From NCBI RefSeq assembly GCF_000507185.2, contig NZ_AYTM02000002.1, forward strand, positions 3,259,501-3,323,500: a stretch of DNA of 64,000 nt, in the 5' to 3' direction. A program made the position numbers and the translations under genes. The notes beneath the pieces are model-generated. The model saw nothing but the letters and a program-made list of their open reading frames with translations, had not been told where the DNA came from and made no database searches. Of the stretch, positions 10,009 through 18,636 are shown piece after piece. Numbering within the stretch: the stretch's first letter is position 1; the number at the start of each line of letters is the position of its first letter. Source of the stretch: Pseudomonas syringae KCTC 12500. GTDB lineage: Bacteria; Pseudomonadota; Gammaproteobacteria; Pseudomonadales; Pseudomonadaceae.

Positions 10009-10046
10009 CTTATCGTACGATTTTTTCCGAATTCTGTAGGCTCCCC
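10009..10046 (-). repeat. Right terminal inverted repeat of the Tn3-family transposon
   Basis: 38 bp, complementary to 4351-4388 except one position near the inner end (ACGATAAG against ACGCTAAG on the minus strand). Followed by the target duplication TGTTT at 10047-10051. Confidence 0.95.
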
Positions 10047-10153
10047 TGTTTAGTTAATGTCAGGCGCACTTCCCCCCCTCAGGTCCTCAGATACTTGGGG
10101 GTGAGAGAGAAAACGGACAAAATAGGGGGGGCGGCTGGGAGCGAAATGACACC

Positions 10154-10432
10154 CTAAGCCGTTTCGCGATGCCGACGCACAATTTCAGTGACGGTGTTTT
10201 TGCTGATACCAAGAACTCGGGCGATCCATCTGTAGCTGCGGCCTGCTTCAATTGCTTCCATGACTTTTGGGTAAAGCTTTTCGGATTTTGGACGTACTCC
10301 CACTTGGCGCCCTAGCTTACGTCCTCGAGCACGAGCAGCCGCGAGACCTGATTTGACTCGCTCGCTGATCAGATCATGTTCGAACTCCGCAATGCCGTAG
10401 AGAAACTTCGCCAGCATCCGACCATGCGGGGA
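10154..10432 (-). pseudogene. C-terminal part of a second serine resolvase
   Basis: Homology to small serine recombinases starts at SPHGRMLAKFLYGIAEFEHDL and runs to the helix-turn-helix end (WIARVLGISKNTVTEIVRR). The N-terminal catalytic half is missing; the reading frame upstream is unrelated sequence that runs into an inverted repeat at 10560. It is not the same resolvase as the one inside the transposon. It marks an older recombination event next to the second effector. Confidence 0.75.
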
Positions 10433-10559
10433 CGAGAGGTAAGAATGCGGCGCAAGGGCTGATGCTGCTTGTGCTGATCCGTGGGTGGTGCGCGGGCAAT
10501 TGCTGCCGATCATGAAGCTGCCTGGCGGCAGCCAGAACCTCCAGGCAGCAAAGATAGGA

Positions 10560-10598
10560 GGGGAGCGCCCACAGAATTCGGGAACATCGTGCGCTAAG
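10560..10598 (+). repeat. Single Tn3-type inverted repeat, remnant
   Basis: A 39-bp sequence starting GGGGAGCGCCCACAGAATTC and ending TGCGCTAAG, clearly related to the 38-bp ends of the neighbouring transposon but divergent. Its orientation would place the body of the element to the right, over the HopAP1-like gene. No matching right end was found before the island edge at 11629, so this is one end of a decayed element. Confidence 0.75.
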
Positions 10599-10686
10599 CC
10601 TACTGCACCTATGCGCACTTCTTGTTCCATGGCTCCCCGTACCCATCAACGTCAGCTACAAAGCGCCCGGTACTCCATCAGCTGGA

Positions 10687-11379
10687 TTACATATCTGACC
10701 AGCGTCTGGCGTTGAGCGATCTGAGCCGTGCCTCCGTATATTGCGAGTTCCGTTCAGGCGGCTCACGAAGATTTGTTCCTGTATTCCCTGAATAACTTGT
10801 GCGAGGCGCCAATCCATGCTCGCGACGTATTGCGTTTTCTGACGGATATTCGTCTTCGTACTGCCCGATGCCAACCGTTCGGAGTTCTTCCTCCGCCGCT
10901 CCGCTATCTTCGTCGACATCCGGTCGGCCTCGACTCACTCGGTATTGAGTACCTTGTAACGTTCTGGATGCATGAATAAGTTCATGACCGAGAAAGACGT
11001 AAGCAAGGCTTGGGTCAGGTTGCCCATTGATAGACTGGTCATCGAACCGTCTACCAAACCTAGAGTTATATCGTACCGCGACAGACTCGCCTCTCCCGGC
11101 TACAAAGGGTACAAAAGGGTCGCGAGTCGGCCGCGCGCAGCCAGTCCAGTGCCCTGGCATGTTGGCTTCCGAGCCCTGATCTGTCTTGGAGATGACCACC
11201 CGCTTCTGCGGATCCATTTCACAGGCGGCCTCAATATTGCGAATTACCGTCCGACCGGCGTGTCCTCTATTCAGCTCATCCAGCGCAGATGTGGTCTCCT
11301 TGTAGTAGTCACTTCGATTCGGATTGCCTGTCGTTTCAATATAGATTCCAGTAAAGCTAGTTGGGTTAATGCGAGGCAT
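10687..11379 (-). CDS. hopAP1: HopAP1-like effector, zinc metalloprotease (NleD family)
   Basis: A second predicted effector of the HopH1/HopAP1/NleD family, 230 aa. It carries HELIH (H132, E133, H136) and an EEELRTVGIGQY stretch (about 163-174) that lines up with EELRAVGLDKY of the HopH1-type protein in this window; both share a C-terminal SENxIRxEHGL stretch. The two proteins otherwise differ strongly, so this is not a recent duplication. GGAG lies six bases before the ATG, and a hrp box lies about 30 bp further upstream. The C-terminus is about 30 residues longer than in HopH1. The exact family name is inferred. Confidence 0.78.
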   Translation of the reverse strand: MPRINPTSFTGIYIETTGNPNRSDYYKETTSALDELNRGHAGRTVIRNIEAACEMDPQKRVVISKTDQGSEANMPGHWTGCARPTRDPFVPFVAGRGESVAVRYNSRFGRRFDDQSINGQPDPSLAYVFLGHELIHASRTLQGTQYRVSRGRPDVDEDSGAAEEELRTVGIGQYEDEYPSENAIRREHGLAPRTSYSGNTGTNLREPPERNSQYTEARLRSLNARRWSDM

Positions 11380-11407
11380 GGGGGGGCTCCAGTGATCATG
11401 GAGAGGT

Positions 11408-11435
11408 TGAGTGGCTTAACGTGGAAAATAGTTCC
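11408..11435 (-). promoter_or_regulatory. hrp box for the HopAP1-like gene
   Basis: On the minus strand: GGAACT, a 15-bp spacer, then CCACTCA. Spacer length 15 and one -35 change are within the range of working HrpL promoters. It ends about 28 bp before the start codon. Confidence 0.78.
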
Positions 11436-11616
11436 AGCCTCAACGGGCTCGCTTCAGAGAGCTACAAGGGCTGTATGTAGGGCCAGCGCAGCACATGCTT
11501 GACTTGCCGCTCTTAATGGCAGTAGTCAGCAAGTCTCTGGGGCGCGGTCGCAAGACGCCAAAGCATGATGCCGCGTACCAAGTTTCACTGTCTCGCCTGA
11601 CCTTGGGTTGATTTTC

Positions 11617-11628
11617 CATTCCACATAA
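11617..11628 (-). repeat. Right terminal inverted repeat of the rulB island
   Basis: CATTCCACATAA, complementary at 11 of 12 positions to TTAGGTGGAATG at 19-30. rulB coding sequence resumes two bases further on. Confidence 0.65.
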
Positions 11629-11629
11629 A

Positions 11630-12664
11630 TGGCGACATGAGCGAGCGTGTCATGTCGATCATCGAGTCGATGGTGCCAGCCTCCGAGGTCTACAGCATCG
11701 ATGAGGCGTTTGCAGACCTCACCGGCGTGCCTGGCGATCTCACAGCGTTCGGTCGACGCATCCGGGCGAACATTCTTAAATGCACAGGTATTCCTGTGGG
11801 TGTGGGTATCGGTCCTACGAAAACGCTCGCCAAGCTGGCAAATCACACTGCTAAGCGACTGCTTTCCCATACAGGCGGTGTTGTAGACATTTGCGACCTG
11901 CATAACCGCAACTGGGTACTGCGTAATACGGCGGTCTCAGAGGTCTGGGGGGTAGGGAAGAAGATGAATGCCCACCTGGAGGCTATGAACATCCGCACCG
12001 CAATGGACCTTGCAACCGCCGACCCGCGTACTCTGCGCGACCGGTTCAGCGTGGTCATTGAAAAGACCGCACGTGAGCTGGCAGGTACTTCGTGCCTGGA
12101 GCTAGGCGAAGCTGCACCACCCAAGCAGGAGATCTGTTGCAGCCGAATGTTCGGAAAACGGCTAACCACCATTCAGCCTATCAAAGAGGCGGTGGCCACC
12201 TACACTCAGCGTGCGGCCGAGAAGCTCCGTTCTCAAAACTCGCTGTGCAAGAAGATCCGCGTCAGCATCCGTACCGGCATGTTCAATCTGGAAGAAGCCA
12301 AGTACGCCAACGGCGCTTTGGTTGAGTTGCCATACCCCACCAACGACGTGCGCTTGATGACCAGGGCGGCGACTGAGGCAGTGAATCGTTTGTTTCGACC
12401 GGGGTTCAAGTACAGCAAAGCTGAGGTTCTGTTGCTGGATCTGAGACAGCCTGGCGAATTTACGGATGACATGTTCGCTGTTTCGCAGCCGGCATCTTCA
12501 GAGAAGGTGATGGGAGTCCTGGACGAGATCAATACACGCTGGGGCAGAGGGACTTTACGAGCTGGGAGTGTTCCTGCCGATCCAGAATGGGCGATGCGTC
12601 GCGAGTTGATGAGTCAGAGTATACAACCAGGCTCGATCAGTTGTGGCAGGTGAAAAGTCTGTAA
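11630..12664 (+). pseudogene. rulB: 3' part of rulB (UmuC-like DNA polymerase V)
   Basis: Resumes at the Tyr codon split by the island (GDMSERVMSIIESMVP, then VYSIDEAFADLTG, the palm catalytic SIDE motif) and continues through the thumb and little-finger regions. RulB is the Y-family polymerase of the rulAB mutagenesis genes that give tolerance to UV light. The first roughly 75-80 codons, including the first catalytic Asp, are separated from it by the island. A second fault is near the end: the frame shifts by one base at GAGTATACAACC; restoring one T gives the usual ending SYTTRLDQLWQVKSL with a stop at 12662-12664. The gene is therefore non-functional. Confidence 0.92.
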
Positions 12665-12705
12665 GCGTTCTGTAAGTATCAAGGCGCGGATGCACTTGGA
12701 TCACT
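12504..12705 (+). repeat. Direct repeat, rulB 3' end, copy 1
   Basis: About 200 bp covering the last 50 codons of rulB and some downstream sequence. It recurs at 21220-21426 at roughly 85-90 percent identity (by eye). The two copies are in the same orientation and flank the auxin cargo region. Confidence 0.85.
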
Positions 12706-13633
12706 AGAGTTACGACGCTTACTTTCGTCAAAATCTTCGAATCGAGATTTAGATAGGGCAGTTTTTTTTAGACGCAAAGTGACACGTTTTCAGGCATTCG
12801 CTAGCGGAATTTTAGTATGCTGGTTGACATATAATAGTTCCATTGAACTGACATCGTACATCCATCAATCACTAAGTCGGCTGTCTAATTGATATCATCC
12901 GTTCGCTTTGGTGGTATAAGGAAAAGCTGTCTTCGCTCAAAAAGCTTGACTAGTCGCTTTTGAGAGGATAGTTTTTATTCAAATCTAATATTGGATCCGA
13001 TGGATGCAGGTTTTTAGCTCTGACGACTAGGCGGGATTTCGCTACGGCATGATCGATGCCGTTGTATTTTAATGTTTGCTAAAGCCATGCTCATTGCCGT
13101 TCTCTGCTGGGTATATACTTTTTTACAGGCGGAAAGTTCGCTGCGCTGTGGGGTCTCTAACCTCCCCAACGTAAGCTTTTGCTCAGCTCGACTGATGATG
13201 TCGCGAACTCGGCAGCAAAGGCATTAGTATTATTTATGGAATAAGCGCATTGCTGATTGGGATGCGAGCTTTGCAGGCGGCCTTTGGCGAACGTGATCGC
13301 CAGTCTAGAAAGGCGCACTCTCCACAGTCCCATATAAAGATTGGATGCTCGGCATATGATTATGTTGTCTCGTTTTTAAAGCGGCTCCTCTTTGATGCCT
13401 GCAGGAGCGTTAAGGAATTCAGTCGGGTCGAAAAAAGTCGCTGCACGCACGCCACTGCGTGGTCGACCAGCGCGGTCGTTAATGCTTATTAATCTTGACG
13501 TACTAATATGGTTTGAACGGATTGGTTCAGGTATTTTGGATTTTGGCGACTGTTGTGCAAAGGTGCCGTTTCAGCTTTATTTTAAAAATCGTAACCGGGC
13601 AGCACGTCAGGTTGAAGAGGATAGCGTCACGTT
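12706..13633. other. 928-bp non-coding region upstream of iaaM
   Basis: A+T-rich compared with its surroundings, with no gene I can support. It should contain the iaaM promoter. I found no hrp box here. Short reading frames at 13250-13492 and 13392-13694 have no recognisable product and no good ribosome site. Confidence 0.6.
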
Positions 13634-15307
13634 ATGGATGACCATTTTAATTCACCCAGTATTGATATTTTGTACGACTACGGTCCCTTTCTGAAAAAAT
13701 GTGAAATGACGGGAGGCATAGGCAGCTATTCAGCCGGAACGCCCACCCCTCGGGTAGCGATAGTCGGTGCCGGCATCAGTGGGCTGGTCGCTGCAACTGA
13801 ACTATTACGTGCGGGAGTCAAGGACGTTGTCTTATATGAATCGCGTGATCGAATCGGGGGACGGGTATGGTCTCAAGTTTTCGTTCAGACTCGTCCACGT
13901 TACATTGCAGAAATGGGTGCGATGCGCTTTCCTCCCAGTGCAACTGGCCTTTTCCACTACCTGAAAAAGTTTGGTATTTCGACGTCGACCACCTTTCCGG
14001 ATCCTGGTGTGGTGGACACAGAACTGCATTACCGTGGCAAACGCTATTACTGGCCAGCGGGCAAAAAGCCGCCCGCATTATTCAGGCGAGTTTATGAGGG
14101 GTGGCAGTCTTTATTGCGCGATGGTTATCTCCTTGAAGGCGGTTCGTTAGTTGCCCCGCTGGACATTGCCGCCATGCTGAAGTCGGGTCGCTTGGAAGAG
14201 GCAGCGATCGCATGGCAGGGATGGCTCAATGTATTCCGAGATTGTTCATTCTATAACGCGATTGTCTGTATTTTTACCGGCCCCCATCCGCCAGGCGGCG
14301 ACCAATGGGCTCGCCCTGAAGACTTTGAGCTATTTGGCTCGCTTGGCATAGGCTCGGGTGGTTTTCTGCCAGTCTTTCAGGCTGGCTTCACGGAAATACT
14401 CCGGATGGTCATCAATGGATACCAAAGTGATCAGCGACTGATTCCGGACGGGATATCCAGTCTGGCCACGAGACTCGCTGATGAGGTGTTTGACGGCAAA
14501 ACATTAAGGGACCGCGTTTGTTTTAGCCGGGTAGGTCGCATTTCCAGAGACGCTGAAAAAATCATCATCCAGACGGCAGCAGGAGAACAGCGCGTATTTG
14601 ATCGAGTGATTGTCACCAGCAGTAATCGGGCCATGCAAATGATTCACTGCCTCACGGACAGCGAGAGCTTTCTGACTCGTGATGTCGCTCGTGCTGTCCG
14701 GGAAACCCACCTGACAGGATCATCGAAGCTTTTCATTCTCACCTCTACCAAATTCTGGATAAAAAACAAACTTCCGACCACAATCCAGTCGGACGGTTTG
14801 GTGCGCGGCGTCTATTGTCTGGATTATCAGCCCGATGAACCTTCTGGTCATGGCGTGGTTCTGCTCAGTTACACATGGGAGGACGACGCTCAAAAAATGC
14901 TGGCGATGTCTGACAAGAAAACGCGTTGTCAGGTGCTGGTTGACGACCTTGCTGCGATACACCCGACATTCGCCAGTCATCTCCTGCCTGTTGAGGGGGA
15001 TTATGAGCGGTATGTATTGCACCATGACTGGCTCACCGATCCCCATTCTGCAGGCGCTTTCAAACTCAATTACCCCGGCGAGGATATTTACTCGCATCGA
15101 TTGTTCTTTCAACCGATGACAGCGAACAGTCCCGATAAAGACACGGGTCTCTATCTGGCTGGCTGCAGTTGCTCTTTTGCCGGAGGGTGGATCGAAGGTG
15201 CTGTCCAGACAGCATTAAATAGTGCGTGCGCAGTGGTGCGTAGCACCGGAGGGCAATTGTCAAAAGGCAACCCGCTGGACTGTATCACCGCCTCCTATAG
15301 GTATTAA
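13634..15307 (+). CDS. iaaM: Tryptophan 2-monooxygenase IaaM
   Basis: Converts L-tryptophan to indole-3-acetamide with FAD and O2, the first step of the bacterial indole-3-acetamide auxin route. The 557-aa length equals that of P. savastanoi IaaM. The FAD-binding Rossmann motif GAGISG is at residues 45-50, followed by an acidic strand end (VVLYESRDRIGGR) and, near the C-terminus, the flavin-binding LYLAGCSCSFAGGWIEGAVQ stretch. The start MDDHFNSPSIDILYDYGP matches the family. iaaH follows 37 bp downstream on the same strand. Lying between two rulB tails next to an ICE module, it appears to be mobile cargo and not part of the core genome. Confidence 0.96.
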   Translation: MDDHFNSPSIDILYDYGPFLKKCEMTGGIGSYSAGTPTPRVAIVGAGISGLVAATELLRAGVKDVVLYESRDRIGGRVWSQVFVQTRPRYIAEMGAMRFPPSATGLFHYLKKFGISTSTTFPDPGVVDTELHYRGKRYYWPAGKKPPALFRRVYEGWQSLLRDGYLLEGGSLVAPLDIAAMLKSGRLEEAAIAWQGWLNVFRDCSFYNAIVCIFTGPHPPGGDQWARPEDFELFGSLGIGSGGFLPVFQAGFTEILRMVINGYQSDQRLIPDGISSLATRLADEVFDGKTLRDRVCFSRVGRISRDAEKIIIQTAAGEQRVFDRVIVTSSNRAMQMIHCLTDSESFLTRDVARAVRETHLTGSSKLFILTSTKFWIKNKLPTTIQSDGLVRGVYCLDYQPDEPSGHGVVLLSYTWEDDAQKMLAMSDKKTRCQVLVDDLAAIHPTFASHLLPVEGDYERYVLHHDWLTDPHSAGAFKLNYPGEDIYSHRLFFQPMTANSPDKDTGLYLAGCSCSFAGGWIEGAVQTALNSACAVVRSTGGQLSKGNPLDCITASYRY

Positions 15308-15344
15308 CAGTCCGGAGAGCAGCGCTAATACAGGAGGGAAGGGC

Positions 15345-16685
15345 ATGCGCGAAATAATCAAACTTGAATCGCTGTGCCGCGCATTGGCTGATGGCGATAT
15401 TGCCACTGCAGCGGTGCGCGGACGCGCGCTCGACACGGAGGCGCGTTTAGTCCATTTGAACTGTTTCATACGCGAGGGTGATGCGGCCAGCCAGTTTGGA
15501 GAGGCTGATCATGCATGGAAAGGGACTGCACTCTGGGGAGTGCCGGTTTCCTTCAAGGATAATATCTGTGTTAGCGGTCTGCCGTTGACGGCAGGGACCC
15601 GAGGAATGTCCGGTTTCGTAGCTGATCAGGATGCTGCGATTGTCAGTCAACTCAAAGCCCTCGGGGCTGTGGTTGCTGGCAAGAACAATATGCACGAACT
15701 TAGTTTCGGGGTGACATCCATCAATCCTCATTGGGGAGCCGTGGGAAACCCCGTTGCCCCCGGGTATTGTGCCGGGGGCAGTAGTGGTGGAAGTGCCGCC
15801 GCAGTGGCAAGTGGAATCGTTCCGCTGTCGGTGGGGACCGATACGGGGGGCTCGATAAGAATACCGGCGGCTTTTTGCGGCATTACGGGCTTCAGACCCA
15901 CTACTGGACGCTGGTCAACGGCAGGCATTATCCCTGTTTCTCATACAAAGGATTGCGTTGGGTTACTGACACGAACAGCAGGCGACGCCGAATTTGTGTA
16001 TGGGCTGTTGTCAGGCAAGCAGCAGTCTTTTCCTCTGAGCAGGACGGGGCCCTGTCGAATCGGCCTACCGGTCTCCATGTGGTCTGATCTGGATTGCGAG
16101 GTGGAGAGGGCATGCGTTAATGCACTCAGCCTGCTGCGCAAGACAGGGTTCGAGTTTATTGAAATCGATGATGCCGATATTATCGAACTGAACCAGACTC
16201 TCACATTCACCGTTCCGCTTTACGAATTCTTTGCCGACCTTGCTCAGTCATTGCTCTCCTTGGGATGGAAGCACGGTATCCCTCATATTTTTGCACAGGT
16301 TGATGATGCCAACGTAAAAGGCATTATAAATCATCATCTTGTAGAGGGCGCAATAAAACCGGCTCACTATTTGAGTGCGCTGCAAAATGGTGAGCAGTTG
16401 AAAAGAAAAATGGATGATCTATTTGCTCGTCATCATATCGAGCTCCTGGGGTATCCCACTGTACCCTGCCAGGTTCCTCATCTGGATCATGCTGATCGAC
16501 CAGAGTTTTTCAGTCAGGCCATTCGCAATACCGACCTGGCCAGCAATGCGATGCTTCCCTCTATAACAATTCCGGTCGGGCCTGAGGGGCGGTTGCCGGT
16601 AGGGTTGAGCTTTGACGCGCCCAGAGCGCGAGATGCTTTTTTACTGAGCAACGTGAGTCTTATAGAGAAAGTGTTAAAGGGTTGA
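15345..16685 (+). CDS. iaaH: Indoleacetamide hydrolase IaaH
   Basis: Hydrolyses indole-3-acetamide to indole-3-acetic acid and ammonia, the second step after IaaM. Amidase-signature residues are visible: Lys71 in VSFKDN, the GGSSGGS loop (144-150) with the cis-Ser, and the nucleophile Ser170 in TDTGGSIRIPA. The ATG at 15345 is chosen because a strong AGGAGG sits seven bases upstream; the longer frame back to 15222 overlaps iaaM. At 446 aa the protein is a little shorter than the P. savastanoi form (455), with a different last few residues, as if the end was replaced by a later junction. It is co-transcribed with iaaM and probably with the next gene. Confidence 0.95.
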   Translation: MREIIKLESLCRALADGDIATAAVRGRALDTEARLVHLNCFIREGDAASQFGEADHAWKGTALWGVPVSFKDNICVSGLPLTAGTRGMSGFVADQDAAIVSQLKALGAVVAGKNNMHELSFGVTSINPHWGAVGNPVAPGYCAGGSSGGSAAAVASGIVPLSVGTDTGGSIRIPAAFCGITGFRPTTGRWSTAGIIPVSHTKDCVGLLTRTAGDAEFVYGLLSGKQQSFPLSRTGPCRIGLPVSMWSDLDCEVERACVNALSLLRKTGFEFIEIDDADIIELNQTLTFTVPLYEFFADLAQSLLSLGWKHGIPHIFAQVDDANVKGIINHHLVEGAIKPAHYLSALQNGEQLKRKMDDLFARHHIELLGYPTVPCQVPHLDHADRPEFFSQAIRNTDLASNAMLPSITIPVGPEGRLPVGLSFDAPRARDAFLLSNVSLIEKVLKG

Positions 16686-16763
16686 GGTTTCAGTTGCCGA
16701 CGCTTGTTGACGGGGTGTCGCGGTGTCGGCGTTTATCTACGCAAACCGACGTCAGGAGTTTCG

Positions 16764-18131
16764 ATGAGCGTTTCCGAAAGACGCGTCTCTATGTTGTTTG
16801 ATCCAGGCAGTTTCAAGGAGGACCTCGAGAGTCAGAACACCCATTTCATCTGCGGGGCAGGAACAATCCACTCAATCAAAACCTATGTTGCGATGAGTCG
16901 CGGTCGTGACTGCGAGTTTCAAAGCAATCGGCAATGGAGTACGGCTCAGCAAATTATAAAAACTGTAGGTTTGGCACGTGCTGCTGAAGCCCCGCTCATC
17001 TATATTCAAGATAAAATCGGGAGCAATAGTGATACTGACGGCTTTGATACAGCTAGAGTTTTTTCTTCAGATATGTCGAGTTTGCTTCTGTCCTCGTCCG
17101 GGATGGGCAGCGTCAGCGCATCGCTGGCAGAGTTGGCAAAACTCAATTTGCTGATGTCGGTAATTTTAGGGCCGACATCAGGGCCTTTGGCGTTACCTCT
17201 GATGCTCGCCGATCTGGTGCTGATGACTCGTCGAGGAGCTCTGTGCATGGGACGACCTGACATGGTCAAGGCGATGCTCGCTCAACAGACCGATCTTTAT
17301 TCCCTCGGCGGGTCCGATATCCACAGTACTGCGTCCGGGTCCGTGCACCTGGTTTTTGACGACGAGGCTGAGCTATTCGCCGAGCTGAGAAGACTGCTCT
17401 TATACGTGATGGCTGGAAAAAGCTCGCCGTACGGTGAGTTTTCAACCCCGCTTGAAGTGGATTTCAACCGCCTGCTGCCCCCGTCTCATAATATTCCTTT
17501 TGACGTGCAGCATCTGGTACGTTCATTTGTCGATAGCGACAGCCTGATCGAAATCGGTGCCTCTCATGCGCCTGAGGTTTTAGTCGGGCTGGCCAGCCTG
17601 CAAGGGCAGGTTTTTGCCGTGGTTGCCAACAACTCCGCGCATGGTGGCGGCGTCATCTATAAAAGGACCGCCCGTAAAATGATTCATGTAATTGACCTGG
17701 CTGGGAAAATGAGCTTTCCCATTTTGTTTATCGCAGATATTCCTGGGATCATGATTGGGGAAGAGGCTGAACGTGAGGGGATTTTTGCCGCTGTGGCAGA
17801 TTTATTCAGAGCACATCGCCGATGCAAGGTAAAAAAACTATTATTGGTTGCTCGGAAGGCGTACACCGGTGGTGTTTATGCCATGAGCGGGCCAGGCTTT
17901 GAACCTGTCGCCGTGCTGGCCTATCCTGACGCCAATATAGGCGTTTTCAGTACCCTTACTATGGAAAAAATCATCCAGTCCTCAAGCATGACCGATGCGC
18001 AGAGAGCTGTGGTGTCCGCATTGGATGAGGAGATCAGATCGCCGCTACTGCTCAAAGACAAGGGCTTGATTACCGATGTCATCAGTGTGCGAGATACACG
18101 GGAAGCAGTGTTCAAGTATCTGTTTCATTAG
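16764..18131 (+). CDS. Acyl-CoA carboxylase carboxyltransferase-like protein linked to iaaMH
   Basis: A 455-aa protein of the carboxyltransferase (beta subunit) family of propionyl-/methylcrotonyl-CoA carboxylases. An RRVSMLFDPGSF start resembles the family N-terminus; the C-terminal crotonase-like half has ADIPGIMIGEEAEREGI and VARKAYTGGVYAMSGPG, matching the VDVPGFxxG and RKAYGGAY motifs. The N-terminal half is more divergent. The ATG at 16764 has CAGGAG six bases upstream. It follows iaaH by 78 bp on the same strand. No biotin carboxylase or biotin carrier gene is nearby, so it would need chromosomal partners or do a different reaction (for example a decarboxylation or a CoA-linked step on an indole compound). 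The substrate is unknown. Confidence 0.75.
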   Translation: MSVSERRVSMLFDPGSFKEDLESQNTHFICGAGTIHSIKTYVAMSRGRDCEFQSNRQWSTAQQIIKTVGLARAAEAPLIYIQDKIGSNSDTDGFDTARVFSSDMSSLLLSSSGMGSVSASLAELAKLNLLMSVILGPTSGPLALPLMLADLVLMTRRGALCMGRPDMVKAMLAQQTDLYSLGGSDIHSTASGSVHLVFDDEAELFAELRRLLLYVMAGKSSPYGEFSTPLEVDFNRLLPPSHNIPFDVQHLVRSFVDSDSLIEIGASHAPEVLVGLASLQGQVFAVVANNSAHGGGVIYKRTARKMIHVIDLAGKMSFPILFIADIPGIMIGEEAEREGIFAAVADLFRAHRRCKVKKLLLVARKAYTGGVYAMSGPGFEPVAVLAYPDANIGVFSTLTMEKIIQSSSMTDAQRAVVSALDEEIRSPLLLKDKGLITDVISVRDTREAVFKYLFH

Positions 18132-18636
18132 GAGTGTTCCGATCGACTCGCGGCCGCAGCACGGTGAGTCAAAATTTCTCAGCTCACGCCTACTAGCTGA
18201 AAAGCGAGCGATACATCCTGCAGTGGGGGCCTTGTCACCCGGTCTACGTTGTCAAGCTCGAAGCTTGTCCATACGTCAAAGCGAACAGCTTGGTCAGATG
18301 AGCCTGTTTTTCATATGGAAGTCCTAAGGTTACAATCGTATTAACAGTACCCCCCCTCACGCCCAAATCTACTGATTACAAGGAAGAAGCTTTTAATTTA
18401 AATATCAATGACTTACAGGTATTCTTATTACGTGCCAACGCCCTAAAAACCACGTCGTACGTGAGGCTCATAGCTGCTATTACGTGGTCAATATAGGGCG
18501 GGTGACGTAGCTCAGGTCTATGCTGAGGACGCATTCCTCCGATTCTGTTGAAAAATGGAATGGATGTTCGCCTGAAATTCTGCGCAAAGTACGCGAGTAG
18601 TAAAATCTCGTTCGCTAATCACAAGGAGGTAATTAC
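18132..18636. other. 505-bp gap after the auxin genes
   Basis: No gene seen. It probably contains the end of the auxin transcription unit and the junction to a different cargo block. The last bases hold a strong AGGAGG site for the following TTG-started gene. Confidence 0.6.

Larger units (their letters stand above)
4351..10046. mobile_element. Complete Tn3-family transposon carrying a Fic effector
   Basis: A 5696-bp unit bounded by 38-bp inverted repeats (4351-4388 and 10009-10046, one mismatch) and flanked by a perfect 5-bp target duplication, TGTTT, at 4346-4350 and 10047-10051. It holds, all on the minus strand, tnpA, a damaged tnpR and a Fic-domain effector gene with its own hrp box. 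The 5-bp duplication and GGGG...TAAG repeat ends are hallmarks of Tn3 transposition. The intact duplication suggests fairly recent arrival. It inserted into the stretch between hopH1 and an older resolvase remnant. Confidence 0.93.
14..11629. mobile_element. Integron-like effector island inserted in rulB
   Basis: An 11.6-kb insertion splits rulB between bases 13 and 11630. Its ends carry imperfect inverted repeats (TTAGGTGGAATG at 19-30 and its near complement at 11617-11628, 11 of 12 matching). The left end holds two tyrosine recombinase genes reading inward; the rest is effector cargo plus a nested Tn3-family transposon. Without the nested transposon and one copy of its target duplication the island would be about 5.9 kb. 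Integron-like elements with XerC-type recombinases in rulB are known from Pseudomonas; the assignment to that group is inference from position and gene content. Confidence 0.8.

Noticed and set aside
12706..13633. hrp box for iaaM
   Set aside because: GGAAT-type and CCAC-type pieces exist (for example near 13410-13460) but neither the -35 element nor the spacing fits the HrpL consensus.
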